Origin: Druceiella hillmani
Lineage: Eukaryota; Arthropoda; Insecta; Lepidoptera; Hepialidae
Length of the DNA stretch: 64,000 nt
NCBI GenBank assembly: GCA_039881145.1
Contig: JAYKKI010000015.1
Coordinates: forward strand, 25,966,001-26,030,000
Reading direction: 5' to 3'
A model generated the notes under the pieces. That model searched no databases, was not told where the DNA came from, and saw nothing but the letters and a program-made list of their open reading frames with translations. The translations under genes and the position numbers were made by a program. Below are positions 1-12,660 of this stretch, piece by piece. Each line of letters starts with the position of its first letter. Position 1 is the first letter of the stretch.

Positions 1-2395
1 TTATAAAATTGTACGAATATTTTGTCTGAAAGAACAGACATTGCTGTAAACCTTTTCAAGAACGGTTCGATTGCTCAATTTCGAATATGAATGTAGCGAG
101 CAATGCGTTGGATAGATGTAATATTTTCTCTCTAAATATAAACATAGGATAACATTTTTGCTAAAGTAAATATTGAAATTAAATAATTACATTAACGTAA
201 CATAAAAAAATTAATAATAATATACAATAATATAACGTCAATTCAATGAAAATTATAAGAGAATTTGAAATTTGCTTTATAATTATTAATTTTTTTCAAT
301 ACAACAAGAAACCGTTTTTATTAAATTTTGTGAATGTACGTATGTACGTATGCGTAAACAAATTAAAATAGTTTTTTCAATTTAGATAAAAATATAGAAT
401 ATTATTATTCTTGTATTTTTTTATATTTACTTCAGATTCTGGCCTCCAATTATTTTGTCGTTGAAATTTTCGGAGCTTGACGGAGTAAAATAGTTTTTTT
501 ATTTTGTTCCCTAAAAGTTATTATACATAATTGTTGTAAATTATAACTTATAGAATATAAATGCTATTAAATTTATACTTTGAACCAAGCCATGGCATGG
601 CTTCGTTCATCAGTATATCAAAGTATATTACTACATTTGTAAATATATAGTTTGCAACACCTGCCTCAATAAGTAGACGGATTTCTGCTTCGATAAAGTT
701 AACTAATCTAGAAAAGAAAATAGAATTAACCATGTGAAGGTATATAGTATATTAATTAGCCGAAAAACTTCTTTTGAAGCACAATTTAGACAACAAAAAT
801 AATTTTTTTCGTAAAATTTATTGTATTATATTAGTAAATTTATTTTCATTAATTTATTACGTTAGTAAATTTATCAAATATATAAGTAAAAGTAGTCCTA
901 TATAAAATATTTTTAAAAACACATACCATAAATCGAATAAACAAGTAAAGACAAATATTTTAGAAGATAAATTATAAGCGTTGCGCCCTTTATGCCCTTT
1001 CTGCCTGAATCAAATTCCTCGTCATCTAATTTTCTTACCTAGGGAGAAACAGCTAGAAAAGCTATATAAATTATAATTATAGGTTAAGTTATTAGGGAAA
1101 TATAATAGAAAAATACTGTAATCCAAGAAATTAATGAATACCTAATTATTAATTCATTCATTTAATTAGGTATTTATTAACATAAATGAAATAACGAAAA
1201 TCTACATACCATTGATTTATTGATGGAAGAGCATTCTAGTCCAGTTGTCCAAAGAAAGATTTATATTATAGCAACCAATTATACGCTGGACTGTAAAAAA
1301 ATGTGTTATAAATAAAGAAATAATCATTTAAACATATAGAGGATACAATATTTTCAATGTTTTTGTGAACATATTAGTTAAATTATATTAACTTTATATT
1401 CTGATAGAGTGATTTCTCATCATGTACCATATATAGCTTGGTATGCAACATATGTAGGTACTGTGTATACTAACGTGTACGATGTGTTAAGGTTTCCTCA
1501 AGTTTAAAACTTGATATGAACAGTAAAAAAGGAGAGCGTTGCATCCAACATTTACATATCTTGAAACGATATGTTTCATAATTTATAAGAGCTAGTACAT
1601 TTTGTGACATGTTTCTTAAATATTTTCTAGAATGTCTAAATTAAATATATTGCCATTCGCATTACCCACGAGAGATTCCTCAAAAATATTATCTAAATAA
1701 AAACAATAGTTACGAGTATTTGATTTCCTATTGCCTAAAGCTTTATTTGGTTACATCAGATAAATTTAATAAACAAACGAAAAACGACACCGAATACTCG
1801 TGACGTGAAAATTCGTTACAAAAAATCATTTATTTCAAAGGTCCTGTCAAGAGATATTTACCGCCGGCTTACGACCCGAAAGGCCTATTTATGCTTTTAT
1901 CTTTACAATGCCACACTGGGATCAAAGTTCAAACACATTATTTTACAAGGTTTCAGTAATTTAAAAAAGGTACGCTGTATTGTCAGTACCCTTCTTTGTG
2001 AGTGGAGACCTAGATGAAGATCACAATAATATTTATAAAAAAGGCTTTTCACCGAGCATTTTCCAATAATATGTCATTCAATATTTTTGCATCCAATATT
2101 TAAATAGTACATAATTACTAATCCAAATCGTACAGTATTTTCGAAGATAATTTTCAGTGGATACGAATAGCTTAGTTATGTAATTGCAATCACTTTCACC
2201 ATAGTGGTTATTCAATCCTAAAAAAATACTAATTAATATAGCCAATTGTCATACGTCATTTATAAACATATTCCAATCGTTTATTACCAACTAAACGTCT
2301 CGGCAATGGGCTACTGATAGTGTGGACCATAGGAAATAATATTCAGTAAATGTGTACGAATATCAATTTATAACCGAGACGATCTAAATAATACG

Positions 2396-2400
<5 letters not shown>
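1..2400. other. AT-rich spacer, no gene
   Basis: Only short open frames without recognisable products (548-733 minus, 1805-2017 plus). Nothing further found apart from the 12-bp inverted repeat. Confidence 0.7.
1137..1174. repeat. 12-bp inverted repeat
   Basis: Arms 1137-1148 and 1163-1174 (AATACCTAATTA / TAATTAGGTATT), 14-base loop. AT-rich; possibly chance. Confidence 0.5.

Positions 2401-2463
<63 letters not shown>
2401..2463. repeat. (TA)n microsatellite
   Basis: About 63 bp of AT dinucleotide with one C interruption. Confidence 0.97.
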
Positions 2464-3596
2464 ACTAATACAATATTTTCTTAAATTTACTGAAAAACTC
2501 CATCCGATTGGATAATATTTTGATGTTTGCTTGTAAAAATTTTTCAAAAGAAAAAAATAATAAAGTTGTAAAATGAAACAAATGCGTTCATATTTAAAAA
2601 ATTAGAGCGACAACCAGCATTGATTTCAATTAATATACAAAAAGTAAATATGAGGGGCCATTTTTGAGTCTTTTGATCAAAATCCTCTAAATTAATGAAT
2701 GGTAAAATGACATAGATATGGCATATTATAATAAATAATTTTACGATAATATTGAAGAATTTAACTTTAATTTGACTGTTAAATTAAATCAAACAAACAA
2801 TGATCATTCAAAAATTATTTGTTTATTCATGAAACGATAAAAAAAATTTAAATTACGATGTGCCTAACCATGTATACGTACACAGATAACCAAGTCAGCC
2901 ATGGCAAAAAAAATATGAATAGTAATAGAAGAAATCTGATACACAAGTTTGAATGTCCATTGATAACCAATGTTTCTCAATACCCTTCCATGTAGATAAT
3001 ATGTGGATAAGAAAAATAGAATGTAAACTCATATCGACACTACCTTGTTAAAACTTCCGCGCTCCATCCATAAATAAAGCAGACGACCATGACTGTGCAA
3101 ATGCGCCATATGTTGCCGTGCTATTTAAATATTCCACATATTGAACTCTAAACCCTCCCTCGTTCGCCTTAGATTTGTGTTTCTTTCAAGGAAGTCAAAT
3201 GACAGGGGAGGATACTATTAAGATAGTTTCTTGCGAACCTTCCAGTCTATCAGCATCAGCTTAGTAAAAATAAGTATATATTAATTTTTAAACTTATCGA
3301 TTTATTGAATATATATGTCAAATATAAAATTCCGTAATGATTCGTTGCGCCACAATAACGGCGTTAACATTCGTTTGATCTCGTTTTATTTTGAAAATAA
3401 TCTTTTTTGCTTACGCTGTTGAAAGAATTTGAGTTAAGAAATATCTATACTTTCTTATGTATTTCGAATTTTATTTGCTATTGGAAATAATTTAAATTCA
3501 TTCATTTTTAATTTCTGTTTGCTACATATTTATTCGTCAAACCGAGTGGAAAATTACAAATTTGCACTTATCAATTTAATAAATAACTTCATATAT
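2464..3596. other. AT-rich spacer, no gene
   Basis: No open frame over 60 codons and no repeat recognised. Confidence 0.7.
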
Positions 3597-3753
3597 TGAA
3601 CATATTTGGCATTAATTTTGTAGAAATTCATTATTCAAAATTAAATGAAACTACGTGAGATAGTATTATTTCTACTTTCTTTAAGTTCTTTACCACCACC
3701 TAGGACCACCACCTTACAACATCTTCAGGTGGGCTGTTAGCAAAGATATCGTT
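3597..3753. mobile_element. Foldback element, one arm plus asymmetric flank
   Basis: Half copy of the foldback family. It starts with the element's asymmetric flank in inverse orientation (TTGAACATATTTGGCATTAA, then TAGAAATTCATTATTC), followed by ATTAAATGAAACTACGTGAG, the CCTAGG arm, and CTTCAGGTGGGCTGTTAGC near the fold centre. The second arm is missing. The variant GGGCTGTTAGC is shared with the half copy at 12.1 kb but not with the two full copies (GGGATATTAGC), indicating at least two subfamilies. Confidence 0.75.
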
Positions 3754-4502
3754 GCCACTATTTTGCATATCAAACAGTTTTCGAGAAAATTTGGTGTGGT
3801 AATAAAAATAATAACTGAATGAATATCGCTTCCAAAAAAGGCATAAGAAAAAATGTAGCTACGGTTATATTAATTATCAAGTTAAAAGTATAGTATGACA
3901 GACTTCACTATAAATACAATTTTTGGATAAACTACATGTACAATTTATGTGATGATTTGTTTACTTTCTTTTCGAGTTTACACGTCTTTATAGTATGGGC
4001 CTTTGCCCTCAGTGGTACAGGTTTATTCAAGCTACTCTTACCAAAAATATATTAATAATTACTTCACTACTACTGAACATTTCTTAACGTCATAACTTAA
4101 CGCCTTAGCATCTCATTGAGAACAGATCTCAATTTCTCATCCTAGATGATGGATTCTATATCGTTGCTGCTGACCTAAGCAAGTGGTATAATTCTAATAT
4201 GTACACGAGGGTATCGCAATAGAGATCAGAGAAACTGAAAACGGTAACGTTTCACAGATCGTAACGTTAGTGTTCAACACCATAATTCTTTCTCATCGAA
4301 GTAATGAAAGACCTCATGCGATAATCTCAGGTCTTCTCAATCTCTGACTCAGATATTATATATTACGAATATTATCGCATCACAAAACATTCCATAAATA
4401 TTTCTTAGTTCAAATAAACCGCATTACGCAGATTCTCAGCGATATACGACCCGCATGGAATCCGTCGGTATTCATGGACAGGCTTTGAATTGGAACGCTC
4501 AA
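3754..4502. other. AT-rich spacer, no gene
   Basis: No recognisable coding or repeat content. Confidence 0.65.
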
Positions 4503-4561
4503 AACGTCTGCTTCAGATGGTCGCACTTGCTCTCCAAGTGCGACCATCTGAAGCAGACGTT
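4503..4561. repeat. Perfect 27-bp hairpin
   Basis: Arms 4503-4529 and 4535-4561 are exact reverse complements (AACGTCTGCTTCAGATGG... against ...CCATCTGAAGCAGACGTT) with a 5-base loop, CTCTC. Outside the arms, similarity persists only imperfectly (GGAACGCTCAAAAC on the left against GTTTT-poor GAAGCGGAACGG on the right), suggesting an older, looser palindrome. It is GC-richer than its surroundings and accounts for the minus-strand open frame over this interval. Confidence 0.95.
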
Positions 4562-4799
4562 GAAGCGGAACGGTTTGGGGGAAATGAGGAGCATTTATAA
4601 AGGCAAGATTTAGGATTAGGATAGATCGGCTTGATGAAGCATCGTAAACATCACTTCCCTGTGAAAAATAAAAAAAGAAAAAAGAGCCAAACAACTGAAA
4701 CATTCGATTTGAAGGATGTTTATGATGTCTCCTAAGATTTTTATAAATTTTCTTTAATATGATGGGACTATATTTGTTAATTTACATTTATTTATTTAC

Positions 4800-5280
4800 A
4801 TTATCGTCTTTTGGGTTCTGTATCCGAAAAAGAAAAACGAAACTTTCATAATGTCATTCGCGTCTTTGCGTCTACGCATGTCACAGCCGTTTTCTTCAGA
4901 ATTCTTTCAGGCCGAATTTTGAAATTTGTCGTAATAATAAAACATATTAAATTTCTTATATGTCAATAGTCAACACTCAAAAATATTTATGCGAGAAATT
5001 TAAAGGAAGAATACTAAACGATGTTTTTTTAATTCCATGTATAATGTGGGGTACAGTTTGAAAAGGATAATAATAAGAGATTCAAAAATATTTTTTTCAT
5101 AATTTTAGGTATTACATGTTTGGAGATATGCTAAAAAATAAGCGAAATAAATATGTTCTCATTCCTTTTTTTCCTGAAGTACTCATTCTAACAAGAGAAA
5201 ATTGTGTTTTAGAAGCCCACGCAAAGTTGTAGGAAAGCTATAGCAATTATCCTAGATCTTACCATTTTTGAAACACGCAT
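4800..5280 (-). mobile_element. GGTTCC-family interspersed repeat
   Basis: Begins TTTTGGGTTCTGTATCCGAA, followed by GTCTTTGCGTCTACGCATGT and CACAGCC, the reverse complement of the family's ACGGACGG...GGTACGGAACC tail. The inner part (AATAGTCAACACTCAAAAAT, ATTCAAAAATATTTTTTTCA) matches the copy at 62.3-62.6 kb. Strongly diverged. Confidence 0.6.
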
Positions 5281-5999
5281 CATATTTTAATGCCTGTGAA
5301 CTATTTATATATGATAATATATTTACGTCATGAAAATTACAAATTTAATAGAAATAGTATTTCTACCTATTGGTATTCTTAAATGTTTATTATTGCCTAA
5401 AAGTAAACAGAATTTTACAGTTTAAGTTTAACTCGGGCTTGACACGTTTTAATTGGTTAACATAATGTAATTTTATTTGCTGTTATAAATTTTCACCATT
5501 TTAGCTAAAAGTAAACTAGGGAAAATTACGAACTTTATTCGCACTGCGAGAGTTCCGTACACATTTGGGCGCATTCTAACCTTTAAATATACATACTATT
5601 TATATTAAACAATTTACATATATTCATATTATTAGGAAATATATAAATATATTACTTAGTATATCTTCCACAGACGTATAAAGAAAATATTTTAAAATTA
5701 TAAGTTATTTTTCTAGTAACTTAAGTCATTAACGAAGAGTTTCCATGAACTTTTATACATCCAACTCAATATCACAAGTTGGTCAACTATTGTTTTTGGA
5801 CTAGTAACCTATCAAGCTGTTAATATTACTTTTAATTTCGTTAGTTTTAATACTATTTTAAATACATTTCAGATTTCCAAAAATAGAAGTTTAGTTGAGA
5901 GAAAATGGAGAAGACTAACAAAAATAATAATCACTCCAAAACTTAGTATTTCGTATGGGGATTCCTATATCAAAAGGGTGTTTATGACTTTCCCCAATA
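5281..5999. other. AT-rich spacer, no gene
   Basis: A single GAGAGTTCCGTACACATTTG near 5548 may be an isolated GGTTCC-family scrap; otherwise nothing. Confidence 0.6.
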
Positions 6000-6297
6000 T
6001 TTTTGAAAGACCCTCTTCAACAATACGCTATGCAATACAGTAGACCAATAAAAAAAATTTACCTCCAATTTACATATAGCAAAGTTTCCTAAAAATGTTT
6101 TTTTTTAAAGGTTTCATTACACGAATATGTTTTTATAAATTCCCAAATTTCAGCGTTACAACGACTAATACTTTAAAATTCAAATAGATGCGATACACAG
6201 ATGGATGGATAGACGGATATGACCAAATTAATAGGGTTCCAAATTTGGTTACAGAAACTAGAAATACAAAAAAAATAGGTACGGAACCTTAAAAAGG
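6000..6297 (+). mobile_element. GGTTCC-family interspersed repeat
   Basis: Tail contains ACAGATGGATGGATAGACGG, then AATAGGGTTCCAAATTTGGT and ends with AGGTACGGAACCTT. The upstream limit is uncertain. Confidence 0.65.
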
Positions 6298-7178
6298 TTT
6301 GATGTATATGACTTAATTTTCCCGGTTTAAGAAAATACTTAAATTTATACAAAAGATTGACGCTGCTACAAACAATAATTTGGTTAGTATTTAATTATCC
6401 CATGAATTGAAGTGACAAATATAAGTGCTTAATTTTCTGCATTTACCACTGTAGAACAATAAAGCCGTTTGGAAATAAGTTAACATAAATAGCTGAAACC
6501 AACCTTCAACCTTGATGGACTACTATCTAAGATTATTAGTAAATGTATTCATGTCTTTATAAATCACTTGGTCGATTTTTCCTTTCTTGTGAAATATACG
6601 TATGATTTCTTTCACTAAGGTTCAAATAAAGTTTTTAAAGATGCTATTATGACAATATATTGGAATAATTTAGCAACCATGAATTACACGCTACTCGATA
6701 TAATATTGATTCCCCGAACACATTTAATAACTTAGAATTTTTTTAGCGGACCTCAATGTAACTGAAAAAAATAAATAAGTTTAAACAAAATCTGAGCACC
6801 TGTTTTTAATGACGGTTTTTCATTCGTATTACGGTATGTTTGTATTTATATAATAAAAAAAATTATTTTTTTATGTACACATGCATATACAGGAGCGCAT
6901 GCGTGTGTGAATTGGTGTACGTGCGTACGTACATGCGTATATTGTGTAAATGTGATCATGCGCCTGCTCGTATGTGTATTATCTGTATCAGAGAAACCGA
7001 ATATTCCTTTTTATGGAAATTATTAAACTAAGTTATTCCGTTTTGTGTTACTCTGAACCAAGTATGAATATTTAACCGGCGTTATTCTATGGCTAAGCTC
7101 TAAATAAATTTGTTACGATTTTATTCAAATATAGATAGGTATTACATAACTTACGGTTATTCGAAGTTAATATTTAAT
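6298..7178. other. AT-rich spacer, no gene
   Basis: The stretch 6875-6965 is rich in GTAC/CATGCG steps (GTACGTGCGTACGTACATGC), a decayed simple repeat. The open frame over it has no protein character. Confidence 0.65.
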
Positions 7179-7401
7179 CACAATTAAATGAAACTACGTG
7201 ATGTAGTATTATTTCAACTTTATTTAATTCCTTTACCACGACCTAGGTTTCATTGTATTACATATTCAGGTGGGATATTAACAAAGATATATTTGCTAAT
7301 ATCCCACCTGAAGATGTTGTAATACAACAAAACCTAGGTCGTGGTAAAGAAATTAAAGAAAGTAGAAATAATACTACATCACGTAGTTTCATTTAATTGT
7401 G
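7179..7401. mobile_element. Foldback element (MITE-like), full copy 1
   Basis: Non-coding palindromic element. The left arm begins CACAATTAAATGAAACTACG and runs through ACCACGACCTAGGTTTC to GTGGGATATTA-type sequence. The right arm is its reverse complement and ends GTTTCATTTAATTGTG. Arms are roughly 105 bp with a central loop of about 13 bp near 7283-7295. The left arm is slightly more decayed (for example CATATTCAGG against ACATCTTCAGG in the complement). The right side is followed by about 40 bp (7402-7441, AATAATGAATTTCTACAAAA...) that also flanks the copy at 20.1 kb and, inverted, the half copy at 3.6 kb. The mobile unit therefore probably extends past one arm. No coding capacity. Confidence 0.85.
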
Positions 7402-7441
7402 AATAATGAATTTCTACAAAATTAACGCCAAATATATTCAA

Positions 7442-8716
7442 TAATTAATATTTAATAATAAACCATTTAATTTCATATTCTATTTAGAAGTAGCAGCCCA
7501 GTTAGAATAGGTGCAATACTCTTAAAACTTTATATTTAATATTAAAATTTGCTATTTATTTAATTCCTTTACATTAAAAAAAAATTTTGAGAGTGTGTGA
7601 ATGTAAAGTTTTATAACAATTGTTGATTATCTAAATGAATAATAGAACTAAGGAAATTAAGATTAAACAGTACTCAAATCAGAGGAAAGATAAGAAACAT
7701 ATCTAAACTTGAACTTCAAGATGAATTATATTAACAGTCATGACAATTTCTATTTATAAGTTTGATTGTACTGCTTCAGTAATATTAATCGGAATCGCGT
7801 ATTTGATTTGATTGCTTCAGTAACCTCAATCAAAATTTAAGGGCCGTAACATATATTTTATCGAGATGGAAGTCAGAGTAGATTTTAATCGGAACATTCC
7901 AACGAAAGACTTATCGTAATCAGTTAAAAAGGCGGTGTTGATCTAACAGGCTGATAGAGTGATAGCTAAACGGTGATCGATTCTAACAAAAGGTGTTTCG
8001 GTTTCTATTCGTTACACATCGATTCGATAAGATTTTAACAGGAAATTTTCAAAAAACATTCAGTTCCCAGTCACTCTGAATCTTGTGAAGGATTTCATTT
8101 AATAGTACTGATATGTTTTGTATTACATGGCATTTCAGTTAATATTTTTCAATAATTGAACCATCCGGAGATCTGATCCCAGTAATTTTAATTTAATCTC
8201 TATTTGCAATTAAAGTAAAAATAGTTAAAATTCGATATAATCAAAGAATAAACTATATAACGGTAGGTAATGAGTTTAGATACGTAATGCTTTTGTGTTT
8301 CGTAGGAGTCTAAAACAAATTAAAATTTACTTTGATGAGGGGCATAGCTTGCGTTAATGTTGACACTGATATAAATCTATTTACACAAAACACGACTTCA
8401 CTTCCTGACTTCGTGGGAGTGAAATCCAGTATGATATTATTTTCCGCCTCGGCTAATGTAGTTATTGGTCATATTATTTCAAGGCAAATCGAGCTATTTG
8501 TGCTGACTTTAGTAGTTTCAAACAATGTGAATCATAATCAATTTGGATAGTAATAATTTTGGACACTTTAAATGGTACTAGCACAAAGATGATATTTCGA
8601 AAATATTAACATACGATTTGTCTGTGAAAGTTAACAGTAAAAATTTTAAAAATAATTTATGACTGCTGATGGACCAAACCATTGTTAATAATATCAATAC
8701 ATGCAATGAAAGATAA
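7442..8716. other. AT-rich spacer, no recognised gene
   Basis: TTTGATTG...GCTTCAGTAA occurs twice around 7762-7825. The 72-codon open frame at 8332-8550 has fairly protein-like composition but matches nothing I know and is probably chance. Confidence 0.6.
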
Positions 8717-8820
8717 TATGATTCTTTTTATTTTTAACTTCTAAACTAAAATATGATTCTACACTAAATATGATTCTTTTTTACCTTCTAAACTAAAATA
8801 TGATTTTTTTATTTTTAACT
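8717..8820 (+). repeat. 46-bp imperfect tandem repeat
   Basis: CTTCTAAACTAAAATATGAT occurs at about 8739 and 8785, with AATATGATTCTTTTT between and around. Simple-sequence-like. Confidence 0.7.
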
Positions 8821-10055
8821 CTTTTAACTACCTTGACTGCCTGACGCAATAACGAAAGTAATTTTGTAAAATCGTGAAATGTTAACACATATTTTTTAGC
8901 AAAATTTATAATACCCGCTTGAAAACTTGTAAAGAATAAAATATTACTTCTCATTTTGTTTAAATATAGCAATATATATTAGTAGGACTATGATCTATTT
9001 TCCATATGATTCATAACAAAAATTTACGAAGTACACTTTCTTTAATTATTAAAACAGGTATTTGGTTCTAAAAAGTAATATTAAATTTATATATTCCTGC
9101 CCATACCGACACATCACGTTCATAAAAAAATATCTTACTTATAATATTTACACTATTTTACAATATTCATATTTATTTACAATATTATTTTTATGAACAA
9201 ATAAATCATCATAGCATTATTCATCAATAAAAGCATTGAAACGACCGCATATCAAATATTAAGGCAACTACAATAATAGATAAATAATACAGAAAATTAA
9301 AACTTAACAATTTAATTAAATGACAAAAAGTCAAAAATAAGATCCCTCTTATAGAAATATATACATATATTTCAAAATACTAATGTGGCGTTCACGCACT
9401 CGCCAAGATCAGCCGAGTATGAATATTTTGAGTAAACTGCCTTTTTGTGCCGGTCAATTTCTTCTTGGACGCTTGCTTAGAATTAAGTTTTTTGACCAGA
9501 TACAAAGGCTAAATACAACAACCGCATAGTTTTCAATATGAAAAACAATGAAAACTGCACGGATTTCGACGGTAATTATAAAATAATATTTAAACGAAAT
9601 TACTTAGCTGATGCAACAAATTTTGCAAAACCGACGAATTTTATGGAAAATCAATCAAGAAAATAGAAGGTGTAAAATAATAATATAATAGATAATAGAG
9701 AGTTAAATTTTTAAATTCTAATTCAAATGACAATGACTAGTCAAAAGTCACAGGAAATTTAAATTATTTCCTACTTGTAATTTCGGAGACTTGGTTCCTA
9801 TATCGTTTCAAATATATAGGAAAAGTCAATTCGTAAGTAGACAATAACTGTATTTAGTAAAGTCAGATGCAGGATTTAAATTTCTCTTTCCAAGGAAGAA
9901 GGTGATTAGTAAACGTTTAGTGCGATAAAAGTTTTTTGGCAGAAGAAATTTCTAAAGTATAAATACTGTTAAATTTATTTTACAGAAACCTGAATTTGTG
10001 CGAAAGTCGATTATTTTTTAAATAATAAATTTGTATACCAAATATCTGAATTCAC
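8821..10055. other. AT-rich spacer, no gene
   Basis: A slightly GC-richer patch at 9385-9480 (GGCGTTCACGCACTCGCCAA) has no identified match. Confidence 0.65.
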
Positions 10056-10102
10056 GTATATGTGTATATGTATATATATTTATATGTATGTATGTATGTA
10101 TG

Positions 10103-10176
<74 letters not shown>

Positions 10177-10194
10177 TATATATATATATATATC
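10056..10194. repeat. Compound (TA)n / (TATG)n microsatellite
   Basis: TATG units (about 10086-10108) embedded between TA tracts with scattered C and G. All open frames here encode only Tyr-Ile repeats and are artefacts. Confidence 0.97.
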
Positions 10195-11519
10195 CAAACA
10201 CGCACTCATATATGTTTGTGTGTAAAAAATTGGTGGATATACGTATAGATATATGTATATCCTCCAATTTTTTCCATCACTGGTTTGATAAATCTAAAAA
10301 AAAATTATAAGAATTTCATGGCACATTTCGTCACTTTTCTACTTGTCCTTGTAACGATAATTCCGCGTTCAATAAAGCATCTGTCAACGATGATAAAGAT
10401 ATATTACAATACCACTATTGTTGATGAAAACTACGATTATGATAATCGTCCTAGATTATACAGATAACAGTAAAAATGTTTCAGTTGTTCATAGTGTAGG
10501 ATTGTGTAAATTATATTTCTGAACAATATAACTTTGATATATGCATGTATAAATCGTATGGTATATTTTTGTGAACCTTTTTAAAAAAAAAATTAAAGTC
10601 ATTGTAGACGTACATATGTCATAGATAAAATTCAAAAATAGTTTTGTAGTGTCTATTATTTATATGTATAATATATTTTTTTCATTGAAATCTGTTCAGC
10701 TTTTCAGACGGTACAAAATGACTTACAATTTTTATTATTAACTTTTATTGCTAAATTATTCATATATTGTGGCATAATATACTAGGAAAATTTTCTTTAT
10801 ATTAGTACCACTTGAAGTACCTAAGTTAATCATGATCCATGCGGAGATACAATTCCCTTCTTATTCGGCTTCCTCGTTGTAACATTTATTGATCTCAAAA
10901 AAATAAAATTTTTTTTCTAAATTTCCAAAAACCAGAGTTTCATCTTTGGAAAACATTCACTTTTATTTTTATAAGATATTTTTATGAGATAAAGAAAGTT
11001 TAATGGCTATTTTAAATAAGTATTATTAACATTTTTCATTTTTATTTTTTTTTATTTAAGTACAGTTAGGGAAATCTTACAGAAAATAATCTTACGATAA
11101 CAAAAAACTCACGATAATAAAAAAATAATTACATTTGATAACGTTACAATACCTAACGATGACACACGTGAATAAATTTATTTTCACTCACCACAAATAT
11201 ATCACACACTATCGCAACTACGACGGTTGTATAGGTGGTTGAGCAGTTGCATACAGTGGGGCAGAAGAGAATGTCGATATAATCGGTATTACGCGAGCGG
11301 AAGTAGTACAATCAGCTAAGAAGAATGTATAATTAGCTTTATATGGAACTTACGGTTTAACAAGTTTGGGATAGTGTGAATATGATATTTGAATAGGTGT
11401 GGACACAACACTTGGATAAGTGTAGATAAACATCTTGAAACTTAAAATTCCTAGGGCGTTTTTCAAAGTGTTCGAAATACTCATTATATTTATGACAAAA
11501 CCAATCAATTTGTCTTCTT
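10195..11519. other. AT-rich spacer, no gene
   Basis: Short open frame 10285-10467 without family resemblance; nothing else seen. Confidence 0.65.
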
Positions 11520-11700
11520 ATTTATCTACTTTAATATATCTAATTGATACATATAGCGGACTTATTGCCACGAGAGCACTGTTTAATTCAACGATAACAC
11601 CAGTCCTGACGAACGGCCGAGAATCGATCCCTGCGGTGCGCCACGCCGTCATAGGCCGTATGATTTGTGATCAACCTAACACAACACGGTGACAACATTT
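11520..11700 (-). mobile_element. tRNA-headed SINE, copy 1
   Basis: Read on the minus strand it contains GGCGCACCGCAGGGATCGAT, then TCTCGGCCGTTCGTC, AGGACTGGTGTTATCG and CTCGTGGCAATAAGTCCGCT, ending in a TTAAAG/AATAA tail. GGGATCGATTCTC resembles an RNA polymerase III box B. The same order of blocks occurs in the plus-strand copy at 63.5 kb. The tail resembles 3' ends of insect SINE/LINE pairs known to me from Lepidoptera (inference). No coding function; the open frame across it on the plus strand is a shadow. Confidence 0.65.
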
Positions 11701-12081
11701 TCTAATACGTGCATGAAAAATATTAATTTAGAATATCTATATTATTATAAAGTAAGTACAAATTCTGCATTTGCCCAAAATTGTTTTATTAAGTGAAATA
11801 CATACTTTACACATCAATTATCAATATATATTTATTTCAAATCATGCCAATAAGTTTGAGAAAAAGTTTATTTCATACTTTATTCGAAAGTAAAGTTCAT
11901 TCAGTATACTAACACAATGATCGCATTATTTTATTCTAGTAATATGTAATAAACACAAAGAGGATCATAAAAATATAATTAATAGAATATGGGCCTATAG
12001 TACTTTAAATAACTTGGGTAAAACCCTTCAGCTATTGTTTTGAAACATATAAATGCTGCTGGATGTTCCTAAGAATTAATC

Positions 12082-12188
12082 TTTGCCAACAGCCCACCTG
12101 AAGATGTAATACGACGAAACCTAGGTCGTAGTAAAGAACTTAAAGAAAGTAGAAATAATACTACATCACGTAGTTTCATTTAATTGTC
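12082..12188. mobile_element. Foldback element, single arm
   Basis: One arm of the same family in the opposite sense to the 3.6 kb half copy: CTTTGCCAACAGCCCACCTG through ACCTAGGTCG to CACGTAGTTTCATTTAATTG. It lacks both the partner arm and the 40-bp flank. The CAACAGCCC centre makes it the same subfamily as the 3.6 kb half copy. Confidence 0.78.
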
Positions 12189-12559
12189 AAAAACTGAAGT
12201 TTACGAATAATTGTAAAAGTGGTAGAATTTTTATTTGTTAAGTGATTTTAGATCTCATCATTGACTAATATACTGTGATTTCTTATTTCCTAAAACATTT
12301 CAATCATTTGAGTACGCACATGAATAAAATATTTCATAAAAATAGATAGTATTTAAAGTAAGTTATATTTAAAAAAAAAGGTTAAACAAGTAAAGTGTCA
12401 TATGGTTTACAGTATAGAAATCATGTACATGAGATAAATGTATAATTAAATAAATTCTATTTTTTTTTAAGATTTCAATAAACAAAAATTAAGATTTCCA
12501 CATAAAGTATCTGCTTGCAAAACTTCATGTGCATTGGCTTAAAACTGTATAAACTACAC

Positions 12560-12660
12560 AAATATGACCAACAGCGATGGACATATAAAACGACGGACAC
12601 GACGAAACTATGAGGGTTCCATTTTTACAATTTGGCTACGCATCCCTACAACACGATCGT
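12560..12660 (+). mobile_element. GGTTCC-family repeat, tail fragment
   Basis: ACGACGGACACGACGAAACT followed by TATGAGGGTTCCATTTTTAC and GGCTACGCATCCCT: the tail signature of the family, with the final GGTACGGAACCC degenerated. Confidence 0.55.

Noticed and set aside
4410..4703. 97-codon minus-strand open frame
   Set aside because: It runs through the 27-bp perfect palindrome and has no recognisable protein similarity.
7179..7401. Possible CRISPR-like or prokaryotic repeat structure
   Set aside because: It is a two-armed palindrome, not an array, in a eukaryotic AT-rich context; no CRISPR array exists anywhere in the window.
10018..10310. Five overlapping open frames on both strands
   Set aside because: They translate only the TA/TATG microsatellite into Tyr-Ile repeats.
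11435..11692. 85-codon plus-strand open frame
   Set aside because: Its second half is the antisense of a SINE copy.
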